Program-made: the position numbers and the translations under genes | Part shown: positions 8,461 through 17,431 of the stretch, piece after piece | Numbering within the stretch: position 1 is the stretch's first letter | Layout of the letters: the number at the start of each line of letters is the position of its first letter | Notes under the pieces: model-generated | What the model was told of the DNA's origin: nothing | The model's database searches: none | What the model saw: the letters and a program-made list of their open reading frames with translations, nothing else | Source: Pontivivens insulae | Lineage (GTDB): Bacteria; Pseudomonadota; Alphaproteobacteria; Rhodobacterales; Rhodobacteraceae | DNA length: 64,000 nucleotides | Assembly: GCF_900302495.1 (NCBI RefSeq) | Contig: NZ_OMKW01000004.1 | Location: forward strand, 248,001 to 312,000 | Direction of reading: 5' to 3'

Positions 8461-9012
8461 ATGGCTGACGCTGCGCTCGAAATTGGATCGGACCCAAATC
8501 TTCTGTTGCTCGATGATGATGAGCCGTTTCTGCGGCGTCTCTCTCGCGCGATGGAAAAGCGTGGTTTTGCGCCGAAGGAAGCGGGCAGCGTGGCTGAGGG
8601 GCTGGCGGCTGTAAAATCGAACCCGCCTGCCTATGCTGTCGTCGATCTGCGCCTCGAGGATGGCAATGGTCTGGAAGTAGTCGAGGCACTGCGCGAGGCA
8701 CGGCCGGAAGCGCGGATCGTGGTGCTGACGGGCTATGGCGCGATCGCAACCGCTGTGGCGGCGGTAAAGATTGGCGCGACGGATTATCTGTCGAAACCCG
8801 CCGATGCGAATGATGTCACTGCGGCACTGCTCGCCAAAAAGGATGATCTGCCGCCCCCACCGGAAAATCCGATGAGCGCCGACCGCGTAAGGTGGGAGCA
8901 TATTCAGCGCGTTTACGAGCTGTGCGACCGCAATGTCAGCGAGACGGCGCGCCGCTTGAACATGCACCGCCGCACGCTGCAGCGCATTCTGGCAAAACGC
9001 TCCCCCCGTTGA
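8461..9012 (+). CDS. regA: redox response regulator RegA/PrrA/ActR
   Basis: A 183-residue global regulator that, when phosphorylated by RegB/PrrB, controls photosynthesis, respiration, nitrogen and CO2 fixation genes in Rhodobacter relatives. The receiver domain (residues ~13-125) has the acidic pocket LLDDDEPF, the phospho-acceptor Asp62 (VVDLRLEDG), Thr in VLTGYG and Lys in LSKPAD. A proline-rich linker (LPPPPENP) leads to a Fis-type helix-turn-helix with the nearly invariant sequence NVSETARRLNMHRRTLQ. The partner kinase gene is absent from the window. The gene is directly downstream of senC. Confidence 0.95.
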   Translation: MADAALEIGSDPNLLLLDDDEPFLRRLSRAMEKRGFAPKEAGSVAEGLAAVKSNPPAYAVVDLRLEDGNGLEVVEALREARPEARIVVLTGYGAIATAVAAVKIGATDYLSKPADANDVTAALLAKKDDLPPPPENPMSADRVRWEHIQRVYELCDRNVSETARRLNMHRRTLQRILAKRSPR

Positions 9013-9044
9013 CGTGAAGCGGACCTTGGGGCGACACTGCCCCT

Positions 9045-9470
9045 ATGTCTGACGCGAAAACCGTTGAAACTGACGCCGACCCGCGCGCCTTTGTTGAGGG
9101 CGTATCCCCTTCCGTGCGTGCGGCTGATGGGTTGGTTTTGCTTGATAAATTTCAGGAATGGACCGGTTGGCCGCCCCGCATGTGGGGGGACAGCATCGTT
9201 GGCTTTGGAAAATACGAATACAACTATGCCAGCGGTCGAAGCGGCGTCTGGCCGCGCACCGGCTTCTCACCGCGCAAAGCGAATCTCAGCATCTATCTGA
9301 TGCCGGGTGTGAAGAAATACGCCAACCAACTGGCTGCGCTTGGCCCTCACAAGCATTCTGTATCATGCCTCTATGTCACGCGTCTGGCCCGGATCGACCT
9401 CGATGTTCTGGGCTCTATCGTGCGGGCCTCTCTGGCCGATATGGACACGATTTACGGCCCCCAGCGGTAG
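9045..9470 (+). CDS. DUF1801 (YdhG-like) domain protein
   Basis: A 141-residue cytosolic protein of the DUF1801 family, with the typical elements MWGDSIVGFGKYEYNY, WPRTGFSPRKANLSIYLM and CLYVTRLARIDLDVL. Function is not established for the family. The ATG at 9045 follows regA by 32 bp; no strong ribosome site is seen. It is convergent with the DUF3140 gene, 8 bp apart. A more divergent DUF1801 gene lies at 3.0-3.5 kb, so the window holds two distant paralogues. Confidence 0.82.
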   Translation: MSDAKTVETDADPRAFVEGVSPSVRAADGLVLLDKFQEWTGWPPRMWGDSIVGFGKYEYNYASGRSGVWPRTGFSPRKANLSIYLMPGVKKYANQLAALGPHKHSVSCLYVTRLARIDLDVLGSIVRASLADMDTIYGPQR

Positions 9471-9478
9471 CGCGGCTA

Positions 9479-9820
9479 TCACGCCTCTTTCATGGGGTCA
9501 TGGCCCCAGTTCATCAGCGAATAGCGCCAGCGCGATGTTTCAACGTTCCTATCCGGGCCGCCCTGGCTTAGGTGACGTTTGATGTATCCCACGACAGTCG
9601 CCATGTGATCCCACTGAGCGTCTGTAATGTCGTCCTTATTGGTGCGCTGGATGTCGACGATGCGTCGCCCCGATTTATGTCCGGTGCTTTCGCCGTCCTC
9701 CGTGTCGCCGACGGATTTGCTTTCATCCGTGTCCAGCCACTCCTCCAATTCTTTGGGCGCCATATTCACCAGATCGCGCCATTCCTCCCAGATCTGCTGA
9801 TGCGATTTGCTGCTGCTCAT
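9479..9820 (-). CDS. DUF3140 family protein
   Basis: A 113-residue, highly charged soluble protein matching the DUF3140 pattern: an N-terminal EEWRDLVNMAPKELEEWLDTDES helix region, a polar middle (STGHKSGRRIVDIQRTNKDD) and a C-terminal YIKRHLSQGG...SRWRYSLMNWGHDP. No enzymatic motif is visible; such genes often sit beside stress proteins, as here next to a DJ-1/PfpI gene. Start is the ATG at 9820 with GGAAAGGA upstream. It is divergent from the PfpI-family gene (100 bp). Confidence 0.75.
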   Translation of the reverse strand: MSSSKSHQQIWEEWRDLVNMAPKELEEWLDTDESKSVGDTEDGESTGHKSGRRIVDIQRTNKDDITDAQWDHMATVVGYIKRHLSQGGPDRNVETSRWRYSLMNWGHDPMKEA

Positions 9821-9920
9821 CTGTCGGTCCTTTCCGTTGCGATGGGGCTGGAACGGGCAGGGCGGCTGACACGTTCCTGTCCTGCGCAGATTTGGCGCAG
9901 AGCAGTTTGAGGATTTTGAC

Positions 9921-10604
9921 ATGACCAAGAAGATTTTGATGGTGCTCACCTCCCACGATCAGATGGGCGACAGTGGCGAAAAGACGGGCTTCTGGCTCGA
10001 AGAATTTGCCGCGCCCTACTACGTGTTCCACGATGCCGGGCACGAAATCACGCTGGCGTCCCCCGAAGGCGGCAAACCGCCCGTTGATCCACGCAGCACC
10101 GGTGATGACAGCGAGACAGAGGCGACAAAGCGCTTCCGCGACGATGCCGCCGCAAATGAAGCGCTCGAGACGACGCACAAATTGTCTGATGTGAACGCAA
10201 AGGAGTATGACGCGATCTTCTATCCCGGCGGCCATGGCCCGCTTTGGGACCTTGTGGATGACCGCGATTCGATCCGCCTGATCGAGACGTTCTGGACAGA
10301 CGGAAAGCCCGTGGGCGCGGTCTGCCATGCTCCAATCGTGTTCAAGCACACGATGGCAGACGGAAAACCGCTCGTAGCCGGGCGCAAAGTCACCGGTTTC
10401 ACCAATGGTGAAGAAGACGCCGTCGGCCTCACCGATACCGTCCCCCATCTCGTCGAGGATACGTTGAAGGCGCTGGGCGGTGAGTATTCCAAGGCGGACG
10501 ATTTCGCAGCCTATGTGCAGGTCGACGGTCATCTTGTAACGGGCCAGAACCCACCATCCTCGACCGCGACGGCAGAGGCCTTGCTGGACCGGCTGGCAGC
10601 CTGA
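9921..10604 (+). CDS. DJ-1/PfpI family protein (class I glutamine-amidotransferase-like, Hsp31-type)
   Basis: A 227-residue protein of the DJ-1/PfpI superfamily, in the branch close to Hsp31/HchA and YDR533C, whose members act as glyoxalase III or protein chaperone/deglycase. The nucleophile elbow is GAVCHAP (Cys135, His136), and the acidic partner lies in [14 protein letters not shown] (Glu27/Glu28). The GGHGPLWDL oxyanion-hole stretch is present. ATG at 9921 has GAGGA upstream. A GC-rich hairpin follows the stop at 10611-10638. Whether it degrades methylglyoxal cannot be told from sequence. Confidence 0.88.
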   Translation: MTKKILMVLTSHDQMGDSGEKTGFWLEEFAAPYYVFHDAGHEITLASPEGGKPPVDPRSTGDDSETEATKRFRDDAAANEALETTHKLSDVNAKEYDAIFYPGGHGPLWDLVDDRDSIRLIETFWTDGKPVGAVCHAPIVFKHTMADGKPLVAGRKVTGFTNGEEDAVGLTDTVPHLVEDTLKALGGEYSKADDFAAYVQVDGHLVTGQNPPSSTATAEALLDRLAA

Positions 10605-10610
10605 GTGTGT

Positions 10611-10638
10611 CCGTGGCGCGCCACCCCGCGCGCCACGG
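10611..10638 (+). terminator. GC-rich hairpin after the DJ-1/PfpI gene
   Basis: CCGTGGCGCG pairs perfectly with CGCGCCACGG across an 8-nt loop, six bases after the stop codon. No T-run follows, so it may act as a Rho-assisted or 3'-stabilising structure rather than a classical intrinsic terminator. Confidence 0.5.
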
Positions 10639-10641
10639 CCC

Positions 10642-10670
10642 TTGCGTCAGGGTGAATGCGGGTCTATATG
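10642..10670 (+). promoter_or_regulatory. possible sigma-70-type promoter of the rimP operon leader
   Basis: TTGCGT (10642-10647), 17 bp, TATATG (10665-10670) would start a transcript near 10677, about 48 bp before the leader terminator. The match to consensus is moderate; position between the 3' hairpin of the previous gene and the leader terminator supports it. Confidence 0.4.
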
Positions 10671-10723
10671 GCTTTCAACAGCGCAGGGCTGGGGTCCACA
10701 CCCAATCCTCACCGAAACGATGC

Positions 10724-10750
10724 AACGGGCCGCTGGCCCGTTTTTTTGTG
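10724..10750 (+). terminator. intrinsic terminator/attenuator in the rimP-nusA-infB leader
   Basis: ACGGGCC - gct - GGCCCGT followed by seven T residues (10741-10747), only 13 bases before the rimP start codon. A strong terminator placed between the likely promoter and the first gene suggests transcription attenuation of the operon that encodes NusA, itself a termination/antitermination factor. Confidence 0.7.
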
Positions 10751-10762
10751 TCTGGAATGCAG

Positions 10763-11338
10763 ATGACCGATTTGATCGCCAAGGCCGCGATGGACCGCAA
10801 ACTTTTCGAGATCATCGCCCCCCATGTAGAGGCGATGGGCTTTGAGATCGTGCGCGTCCGCTTCATGGGCGGCAAGACCAAGACTGTGCAGATCATGGCC
10901 CAGCGTCCCGATGGCGGGATCGAGGTGGATCAATGTGCGGAAATCTCGAATACCGTCTCCGCCCTGCTCGACGTGGATGATCCCATCGAGGGCGAATACG
11001 CGCTTGAGGTGTCCTCTCCCGGCATCGACCGCCCGCTGACGCGCATGAAGGATTTCGACGATTGGGTGGGGTATACCGCCAAGCTCGAAACGGCAGAACT
11101 GATCGGTGGACGCAAGAACTTCAAGGGCGTGCTGCATGGCACGCAGGATGGCGAAGTGCTGATCGAAATTCAGGAGGGCATCGTCGGCCTCGAATTTGAC
11201 TGGCTGGTGGATGCCAAGCTGGTGCTGACGGATGAACTGATCGCCGAAAGCCTGAAGGCGCGCAAAGAGACAGGCGCCATCGACGAGACGAAATTTGACG
11301 AGATCATCGAGGATAGCACCTCGAATCAGGAGGACTGA
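10763..11338 (+). CDS. rimP: ribosome maturation factor RimP
   Basis: A 191-residue factor needed for late 30S subunit assembly. The N-terminal domain contains [32 protein letters not shown] and the signature [10 protein letters not shown] (about residues 86-95); the C-terminal SH3-like domain includes the KNFKGVL strand and [12 protein letters not shown]. The ATG at 10763 gives [11 protein letters not shown], the family's usual start; an ATG at 10757 is also possible, and the 52-codon extension from 10607 runs through the leader terminator and is rejected. First gene of rimP-nusA-ylxR-infB; nusA follows 3 bp after the stop. Confidence 0.93.
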   Translation: MTDLIAKAAMDRKLFEIIAPHVEAMGFEIVRVRFMGGKTKTVQIMAQRPDGGIEVDQCAEISNTVSALLDVDDPIEGEYALEVSSPGIDRPLTRMKDFDDWVGYTAKLETAELIGGRKNFKGVLHGTQDGEVLIEIQEGIVGLEFDWLVDAKLVLTDELIAESLKARKETGAIDETKFDEIIEDSTSNQED

Positions 11339-11341
11339 CCC

Positions 11342-12979
11342 ATGGCAACCGTAGCCGCGAACAAGCTGGAGCTGCTCCAGATCGCCGACGCCGTCGCGCG
11401 CGAGAAGATGATCGACCCCGGTCTGGTCATTGAAGCACTCGAAGAATCCTATGCCCGCGCGGCAAAGGCACGCTATGGCGCTGATTACGACATCCGCGCC
11501 CATATCGACCGCAAGTCCGGCGAGCTGACGATGGAGCGTGTGCGCACGGTTGTGGAAGAGGTCGAGGATCACTTCACCGAGGTCGATCTGGAAGATGGTC
11601 GTGAGATTGATCCCAATGCCGAGATCGGCACCGAGATCAGCGATCCGCTGCCGCATATGGATTTCTCCCGCATCGGCGCGCAGTCGGCCAAGCAGGTCAT
11701 CATGCAGCGGGTGCGCGAGGCAGAGCGCGAGCGTCAGTACGAAGAGTTCAAGGACCGCAAGGGTCAGATCATCAACGGTCTGGTCAAGCGGACCGAATAC
11801 GGCAACGTGATCGTGGATGTGGGCCGGGGTGAGGCGATGCTGCGCCGCGATCAGCTCATCCAACGCGAGGCGTTCCGCAATGGCGACCGCATCCGCGCCT
11901 ATATCAAGGACGTGCGCCTCGAACAGCGCGGTCCCCAGATCTTCCTCAGCCGCACGGCGCCGGAATTCATGGCCGAGCTCTTCAAGATGGAAGTGCCCGA
12001 GATCTATGATGGCGTTATCGAGATCAAGGCCGTGGCCCGTGATCCGGGTTCGCGCGCCAAGATTGGCGTGATCTCCTACGATTCGGGCGTCGACCCGGTC
12101 GGGGCCTGTGTGGGTATGCGTGGCTCCCGTGTGCAGGCCGTGGTGAACGAGCTGAACGGCGAGAAGATCGACATTATCCCATGGAATGAGGATGCGCCGA
12201 CCTTCCTGGTCAACGCTTTGCAGCCTGCTGAGGTCTCTAAGGTCGTCATGGATGATGATGCAGGCCGAATCGAGGTGGTTGTACCCGATGAGCAGCTGTC
12301 GCTCGCCATCGGCCGCCGCGGTCAGAACGTGCGCCTTGCCTCGCAGCTTACAGGTTGGGACATCGACATCCTGACCGAAGAGGCTGAGTCCGAGCGTCGT
12401 CAGGCTGAGTTTGCCGTCCGCTCCAAGCTCTTCATGGATGCTCTGGACGCAGATGAGATGGTCGCACAGCTCCTCGTGTCCGAAGGCTTCACCTCGCTTG
12501 AGGAAGTGGCCTATGTCGAGCTCGACGAACTGACCGTGATCGACGGTTTTGATGAGGAAACGGCCGAAGAGCTTCAGGCCCGTGCCCGCGAATCCCTCGA
12601 CAAGATGCGTGCAATTGCTGAGGAGCGCGCGCGCGCCATGGGCGTCGAAGATGAGCTGATGAACTTCGAGGGGCTGACCCCGCAGATGATCGTCGCGCTC
12701 GCCAATGACGGTATCAAGACGCTTGAAGAATTCGCGCAATGCGCCGATTGGGAACTTGCCGGTGGCTATACGACAGGTGCCGATGGCAAGCGCGTGAAGG
12801 ACGAAGGCCTGCTTGAGAAGTTCGACGTCTCCCTTGAAGAAGCACAGGAAATGGTGCTCACCGCCCGTGTGCTGCTCGGCTACATCACCGTTGAGGAGAT
12901 GGTCGCCATGCAGCAGGCCAGCAATGAAGAGGCCGACGGCGAAGAAGGCGACGACGCTGAGGAGGCTGCGGAGGGCTGA
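11342..12979 (+). CDS. nusA: transcription termination/antitermination factor NusA
   Basis: A 545-residue RNA polymerase-binding elongation factor. Order of domains: N-terminal RNAP-binding region (1-135), S1 domain (about 140-205, VKRTEYGNVIVDVGRGEAML), KH domains (about 210-360, with ARDPGSRAKIGV, GACVGMRGSRVQ and LAIGRRGQNVRLAS), then two C-terminal acidic helix-hairpin-helix repeats and an acidic tail rich in Glu/Asp. The extended C-terminus is common in proteobacteria. ATG at 11342 follows GGAGGA. Its stop TGA overlaps an out-of-frame ATG; translational coupling to ylxR is likely. Confidence 0.96.
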   Translation: MATVAANKLELLQIADAVAREKMIDPGLVIEALEESYARAAKARYGADYDIRAHIDRKSGELTMERVRTVVEEVEDHFTEVDLEDGREIDPNAEIGTEISDPLPHMDFSRIGAQSAKQVIMQRVREAERERQYEEFKDRKGQIINGLVKRTEYGNVIVDVGRGEAMLRRDQLIQREAFRNGDRIRAYIKDVRLEQRGPQIFLSRTAPEFMAELFKMEVPEIYDGVIEIKAVARDPGSRAKIGVISYDSGVDPVGACVGMRGSRVQAVVNELNGEKIDIIPWNEDAPTFLVNALQPAEVSKVVMDDDAGRIEVVVPDEQLSLAIGRRGQNVRLASQLTGWDIDILTEEAESERRQAEFAVRSKLFMDALDADEMVAQLLVSEGFTSLEEVAYVELDELTVIDGFDEETAEELQARARESLDKMRAIAEERARAMGVEDELMNFEGLTPQMIVALANDGIKTLEEFAQCADWELAGGYTTGADGKRVKDEGLLEKFDVSLEEAQEMVLTARVLLGYITVEEMVAMQQASNEEADGEEGDDAEEAAEG

Positions 12980-12991
12980 TGCCTTCCGCGC

Positions 12992-13636
12992 GTGGTGCCG
13001 CCCGTGACCCGTGGTGGACGCACAAAGGACCGCAGCGCCCCTGAACGGCGCTGCATTGCCACTGGTGAAAGCGGTGGAACGGCTCCGATGATCCGTTTCG
13101 TCGCCGGACCCGGTGGCGTCATCGTGCCAGATCTGGCCGAAAAGCTGCCTGGCCGCGGCATGTGGCTGACTGCGGGACCCGATCATTTCACCGCAGCCCG
13201 CAAGAAGCGGGCCTTTGCCCGTGGCGCCAAGGCGCCCGTAACCGTACCTGATGATCTGGAAGATCAGGTCGAAACGCTGCTCTTGCGCAGGGCTCAGGAT
13301 ATGCTGGCCCTTGCCCGCAAGGCAGGGCTTACCCATATGGGATTTGATACGGTGAAAGGGCGGCTCAAGGCCGGCCCAGTCGCCGCATTGATCGAGGCAT
13401 CCGACGGGTCGGAGCCTCAGCGCGCCAAACTCAGGCCCATGGCAGGTGACGCGCCAGTGCTGAATGCGCTGGATCGGCAAGAATTGGGTTTGGCTTTCGG
13501 ACGTGATAATGTGATACACGCCGCGTTGGACGCAGGCGGTCTCACCGATCAGGTTCTACGCGAGGTCTCGCGGCTTTCAGCCATGCGGGACTTGCAGGTC
13601 GTGGCTGGGGCCGATAAGCGTCCCGCGACGGAATGA
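12992..13636 (+). CDS. YlxR (DUF448) RNA-binding protein fused to an L7Ae-like domain
   Basis: A 214-residue protein with an N-terminal YlxR domain (APERRCIATGE, MIRFVAGPGG, LPGRGMWLTA) and a second half that resembles an L7Ae/L30e RNA-binding domain (AQDMLALARKAGLTHMGFDTVKGRLKAGPVAALIEASDGS). Such fusions are usual in alphaproteobacterial nusA-infB operons; a nucleic-acid-binding role is inferred. There is no in-frame ATG at the 5' end: the frame opens with GTG at 12992, and GTG at 13004 would give the family's VTRGGR.KDR start. The only ATG at the junction (12979) is in another frame. It sits 12 bp after nusA and 48 bp before infB. Confidence 0.85.
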   Translation: MVPPVTRGGRTKDRSAPERRCIATGESGGTAPMIRFVAGPGGVIVPDLAEKLPGRGMWLTAGPDHFTAARKKRAFARGAKAPVTVPDDLEDQVETLLLRRAQDMLALARKAGLTHMGFDTVKGRLKAGPVAALIEASDGSEPQRAKLRPMAGDAPVLNALDRQELGLAFGRDNVIHAALDAGGLTDQVLREVSRLSAMRDLQVVAGADKRPATE

Positions 13637-13684
13637 TGGATTTACGGCACGGCATGGGGCCGCGCCCAGAAGGTTAAGGTCAGT

Positions 13685-16234
13685 ATGAGCGAGAACAACG
13701 GCAACAGCGGCGACAAGGGCAAGACGATCGGGACACGCGGTGGCGGGACCGAGACGAGCCGTGTCCGGCAGAGCTTTTCCCACGGGCGGTCCAAAACCGT
13801 CGTGGTGGAGAAGAAGCGCAAGCGTGTCGTCGCTCCCAAGCCCGGTTCCGCAGCCACCGGTGGCGTGCAGTCCGAGCGTGTGCGCGCTGCACAAGGTAGC
13901 GCCGCCAAGGGTCTTGGCGACAGCGAGATGGAGCGTCGCCGCAAGGCGCTGATGGCCGCAAAGGCCAACGAGGCTGAGCGGATCGCCCGCGAGAAAGAGG
14001 CCGAGGAACGCCGTAAGGCGGAGATGGATCGCCTGCGCGCCGAAAAGGATGAGGCCGCTCGCGCCGAGGCCGAGGAAGCAGCCCGCCTGAAGGCAGAGGC
14101 AGAGGCGAAAGCCATGCAGGAGGCTGAGGAAGCCAAGCGCAAGGCAGATGAGGAAGCCCGCCAGAAGGCCCGCCCGCGCGGTGCCAAGAAGGAAGATACG
14201 GCCCTCAGCCCCGCAGATGTGCCTGCACCGCCGAACGAGAATGAAGGCCCGCGCCGGTCCGCTCCGGGTGGTGCGCCCAAGCGTGACGATCGCCGGAACG
14301 AGCGTGAGAACAAGAAGTCCGGCGGTGGCGACAAGCGCCGCTCGGGCAAGCTCACCATCAATCAGGCGATGGGCGAGGGTGGACGCCAGAAATCTCTGGC
14401 CGCCATGCGCCGCCGTCAGGAACGCCAGGCCCGTAAGGGCGGTGGCGGTGGCTCGAATGAGCCCCGTGAAAAGGTCGTGCGCGACGTGAAGGTGCCTGAG
14501 GCGATCACGGTGGCAGAGCTTGCCAACCGGATGGCCGAACGTGTGGCAGATGTCGTGAAGTCGCTGATGCAGAACGGCATCATGGCGACCCAGAACCAGA
14601 CCATCGACGCCGACACGGCTGAACTGCTGGTCGAGGAATTCGGCCACAAGGTCGTCCGTGTCTCCGACGCCGATGTCGAGGATGTGATCGCTCAGGTCGA
14701 GGACAAGGCCGAAGATCTCAGCCCGCGTGCGCCGGTCATCACGATCATGGGCCATGTTGACCACGGCAAGACCTCTCTGCTCGACGCGATCCGCAAGACC
14801 AACGTGGTCTCGGGTGAGGCGGGCGGCATCACGCAGCATATCGGTGCCTACCAGATCAACACCGAGGATGGCGCGAAGCTGACCTTCCTCGACACGCCGG
14901 GCCACGCGGCCTTCACCTCGATGCGCGCGCGCGGTGCCCAGGTGACGGATATCGTCATCCTTGTTGTGGCGGCCGACGACTCCGTCATGCCGCAGACCAT
15001 TGAGGCGATCAATCACGCCAAGGCTGCCAAGGTCCCGATGATCGTCGCGATCAACAAGATCGACCGCCCCGGCGCTGATCCGCAAAAGGTGCGCACGCAG
15101 CTTCTCCAGCATGAGGTTGTGGTCGAAGCCATGTCTGGTGATGTGCTGGATGTTGAGGTCTCCGCCGTGAACGGCACCGGCCTCGATACGCTGGTGGAAA
15201 ACATCGCCCTTCAGGCCGAACTGCTCGAACTCAAGGCCAACGCAGATCGCGAAGCCTCCGGCGCCGTGATCGAGGCGCAACTCGACGTGGGCCGCGGCCC
15301 GGTCGCAACCGTTCTCGTCCAGAACGGCACGCTCAAGCGCGGCGATATCTTCGTCGTGGGTGAGCAGTGGGGTAAGGTCCGCGCGCTGATCAATGATCAG
15401 GGTGAGCGGGTGAACGAGGCTGGTCCATCCGTCCCGGTCGAGGTGCTCGGCCTCAACGGTACGCCAGAGGCAGGCGACGTGCTCAACGTGGTCCCGGATG
15501 AGGCCCGCGCGCGGGAAATCTCCTCCTACCGCCAGCAACTCGCCAAGGACAAGCGCGCCGCAGCCGGTGCCGCAACCACGCTCGACCAGCTTCTGGCCAA
15601 GGCCAAGGCGGATGAGAATGTGGCCGAACTGCCCATCGTGGTGAAGGCCGACGTGCAGGGCTCTGCCGAGGCAATCGTTCAGGCGATGGAAAAGATTGGC
15701 AATGATGAGGTTCGCGTCCGCGTGCTGCACTCCGGCGTGGGTGCAATCACCGAAAGCGACGTAACCCTCGCTGAAGCTTCCGGCGCGCCAATTATCGGCT
15801 TCAACGTCCGGGCCAACGCGCCCGCGCGCGAAAGTGCGAACCAGAAGGGGCTGGAGATCCGCTATTATTCCATCATCTACGATCTGGTGGATGATGTGAA
15901 ACAGGCGGCTTCGGGCCTGCTTTCCGCCGAGGTGCGCGAGAACTTCATCGGCTATGCCTCGATCAAGGAGGTCTTCAAGGTCTCCAATGTCGGTAAGGTC
16001 GCGGGCTGTGTCATCACCGAAGGTGTGGCGCGCCGTTCGGCGGGCGTCCGCCTGCTGCGCGACAACGTGGTGATCCACGAAGGCACGCTGAAAACGCTCA
16101 AGCGCTTCAAGGACGAGGTCAAGGAAGTGCAAGGCGGCCAGGAATGCGGCATGGCCTTTGAAAACTACGAAGACATCCGCGAAGGCGACGTCATCGAGAT
16201 ATTCGAAACCGAAGAAATCGAGCGCAACCTCTAA
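13685..16234 (+). CDS. infB: translation initiation factor IF-2
   Basis: An 849-residue GTPase that places initiator tRNA on the 30S subunit. The first ~330 residues are a charged, alanine/glutamate/lysine-rich linker region with long coiled-coil character ([20 protein letters not shown]), typical of long proteobacterial IF-2. The G domain follows: G1 GHVDHGKTS (about 356-364), G3 DTPGHAAF (~401), G4 NKIDRP (~456), then domains II, III and the C-terminal tRNA-binding domain ending [13 protein letters not shown] at 13685 after AAGGT. Last gene of the operon; a strong terminator begins 27 bp after the stop. Confidence 0.97.
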   Translation: MSENNGNSGDKGKTIGTRGGGTETSRVRQSFSHGRSKTVVVEKKRKRVVAPKPGSAATGGVQSERVRAAQGSAAKGLGDSEMERRRKALMAAKANEAERIAREKEAEERRKAEMDRLRAEKDEAARAEAEEAARLKAEAEAKAMQEAEEAKRKADEEARQKARPRGAKKEDTALSPADVPAPPNENEGPRRSAPGGAPKRDDRRNERENKKSGGGDKRRSGKLTINQAMGEGGRQKSLAAMRRRQERQARKGGGGGSNEPREKVVRDVKVPEAITVAELANRMAERVADVVKSLMQNGIMATQNQTIDADTAELLVEEFGHKVVRVSDADVEDVIAQVEDKAEDLSPRAPVITIMGHVDHGKTSLLDAIRKTNVVSGEAGGITQHIGAYQINTEDGAKLTFLDTPGHAAFTSMRARGAQVTDIVILVVAADDSVMPQTIEAINHAKAAKVPMIVAINKIDRPGADPQKVRTQLLQHEVVVEAMSGDVLDVEVSAVNGTGLDTLVENIALQAELLELKANADREASGAVIEAQLDVGRGPVATVLVQNGTLKRGDIFVVGEQWGKVRALINDQGERVNEAGPSVPVEVLGLNGTPEAGDVLNVVPDEARAREISSYRQQLAKDKRAAAGAATTLDQLLAKAKADENVAELPIVVKADVQGSAEAIVQAMEKIGNDEVRVRVLHSGVGAITESDVTLAEASGAPIIGFNVRANAPARESANQKGLEIRYYSIIYDLVDDVKQAASGLLSAEVRENFIGYASIKEVFKVSNVGKVAGCVITEGVARRSAGVRLLRDNVVIHEGTLKTLKRFKDEVKEVQGGQECGMAFENYEDIREGDVIEIFETEEIERNL

Positions 16235-16260
16235 GGGGTTTCGCGAGAGTTGGAATAGAG

Positions 16261-16290
16261 AAAGCCCGCCAGAGATGGCGGGCTTTTCTC
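16261..16290 (+). terminator. intrinsic terminator of the rimP-infB operon
   Basis: AAAGCCCGCCA - gaga - TGGCGGGCTTT, an 11-bp stem with tetraloop followed by T-rich sequence, 27 bp after the infB stop. Confidence 0.9.
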
Positions 16291-16310
16291 ATAAGAAAGA
16301 CCTTGGCCAG

Positions 16311-16562
16311 ATGAGTCGTCAGAAAACCCCAGAAGAATGTCGCAAAGCCTTTCTTTTTGCGGCTTGTACTCAGTTGGGATTCTGCCTGCCGCCGGCCGAT
16401 CAGGCGCAGTTGGTGCGTCGGACTGATTTAGGTCCGGAGGAATTTATCCGTTTAGCACTCGAGTTGGAGGGGCTAGAGCCCTTGCATCTTGAAAGCTACG
16501 AGCACTTCAGAACCCTAAGGGATCTCTACAAGACACACGTCGAAGACAACGCGACGGGGTGA
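16311..16562 (+). CDS. small hypothetical protein
   Basis: An 83-residue reading frame starting at the ATG at 16311, 21 bp after the infB terminator. It has normal amino-acid composition with predicted helices (ECRKAFLFAACTQLGFCLPP, EEFIRLALELEGLEPLHLES) and no membrane segment. The longer frame from 16158 lies inside infB and reads through its terminator, so it is not used. No promoter or good ribosome site is seen. I do not recognise a family; it could be a taxon-restricted cytosolic protein or a spurious frame. Confidence 0.45.
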   Translation: MSRQKTPEECRKAFLFAACTQLGFCLPPADQAQLVRRTDLGPEEFIRLALELEGLEPLHLESYEHFRTLRDLYKTHVEDNATG

Positions 16563-16863
16563 TTTCAGTTGGAAGCCCGGAATCAAGCCGAAGGCGCCGG
16601 GTAGCGCCCGCCGCCCCCCGGGTTGGCGCTTTTCTAGCGATACGCACAGAACATCCCATACACGGACTTGGCCACAATAAGCCGCGTCATAGTTCGGCTC
16701 CGCTGCCCACCCGCGGTCGGGCGCTGCCCGGATCGTCATTTTGCGTTTACGGCGAAACGCCCCGGACTCAATCCGGGCCCGCACGCAAAACAGTTGCCGA
16801 ACGCCAGCCAACTTGACCCTCCCGCCGCCTTAGTGCTCAAGTAGCAAAAAGAGAGGGATCGCC
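16563..16863. other. 301-bp intergenic stretch without a gene
   Basis: No convincing coding frame. A small hairpin CCCGGA/TCCGGG lies near 16770-16790. The last 20 bases carry the ribosome site (GAGAGGGA) of the lipoprotein gene. The promoter of that gene must lie here, but I see no clear consensus match. Confidence 0.5.
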
Positions 16864-17313
16864 ATGAGAAACCTGCTGCTGGCTGCAACGACCTCCACCG
16901 CGCTTGCCGGGTGTGAAGTGCCAGTGATGATCGCAGCTGCCCAAAACCAGGGCGAGATGACCGGCATGTTTGAGATCACCTTCCCCGCCGTCTTGCTCAC
17001 CCAACTGGAAACCGGTGAAGAAGAGTTGATGACCGGCCAGTTGATCGGTCACATCAGCGGCAGTTCCCGCTACGAACTGACGGGGCCGACCTGGGGCACA
17101 TGCTCGGGCGGTCTGACGGCAGATGGCATCTCGACCATGACCTGCGAAAACGGCGTCGGTTGGACCATCGACCTCGGTGAGCAGGAAACCCGAATGTCCG
17201 GTATTGAAATACAGGCAGGTGAAGTGTTTGGCACGCAGTTTATCTCGGTCTTCGCCTGGGGCAACGATGCGAGCGAGGTCGCTGTTCGCGCAGCAATTGC
17301 CGATTACTCGTGA
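16864..17313 (+). CDS. small lipoprotein of unknown function
   Basis: A 149-residue exported protein. The N-terminus is a lipoprotein signal with lipobox LAGC, so Cys17 would be lipidated after cleavage by signal peptidase II. The mature part is beta-rich, with Gly/Thr-rich strands and a Cys pair (TWGTCSGGL...MTCENG) that may form a disulphide. No known domain is recognised. The ribosome site GAGAGGGA precedes the ATG at 16864. It is followed by another envelope gene 118 bp downstream, so the two may work in the outer membrane or periplasm. Confidence 0.72.
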   Translation: MRNLLLAATTSTALAGCEVPVMIAAAQNQGEMTGMFEITFPAVLLTQLETGEEELMTGQLIGHISGSSRYELTGPTWGTCSGGLTADGISTMTCENGVGWTIDLGEQETRMSGIEIQAGEVFGTQFISVFAWGNDASEVAVRAAIADYS

Positions 17314-17431
17314 ATGTTCATGCGCGGTCCATTAGTCGACCGACCAATGATGAATATACTTGCGGCCTTACGAGCCGAGATTGGGTAGCAACGGAGCTCG
17401 GCCTATTTGCACTGGCAATGGAGGATCCATC

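Noticed and set aside
10709-13519. Open frame of 936 codons on the minus strand across rimP-nusA-ylxR
   Set aside because: It is antisense to three certain genes; GC-rich codon usage removes stops in this frame. The translation has no recognisable domain and is rich in His/Leu/Arg as expected for such shadows.
13577-16132. Open frame of 851 codons on the minus strand opposite infB
   Set aside because: Shadow of infB with low-complexity translation, no ribosome site, no known domain.
16158-16310. 5' extension of the small frame ending at 16562
   Set aside because: Lies inside infB in another frame and across the infB terminator; only the part after 16311 is considered possible.
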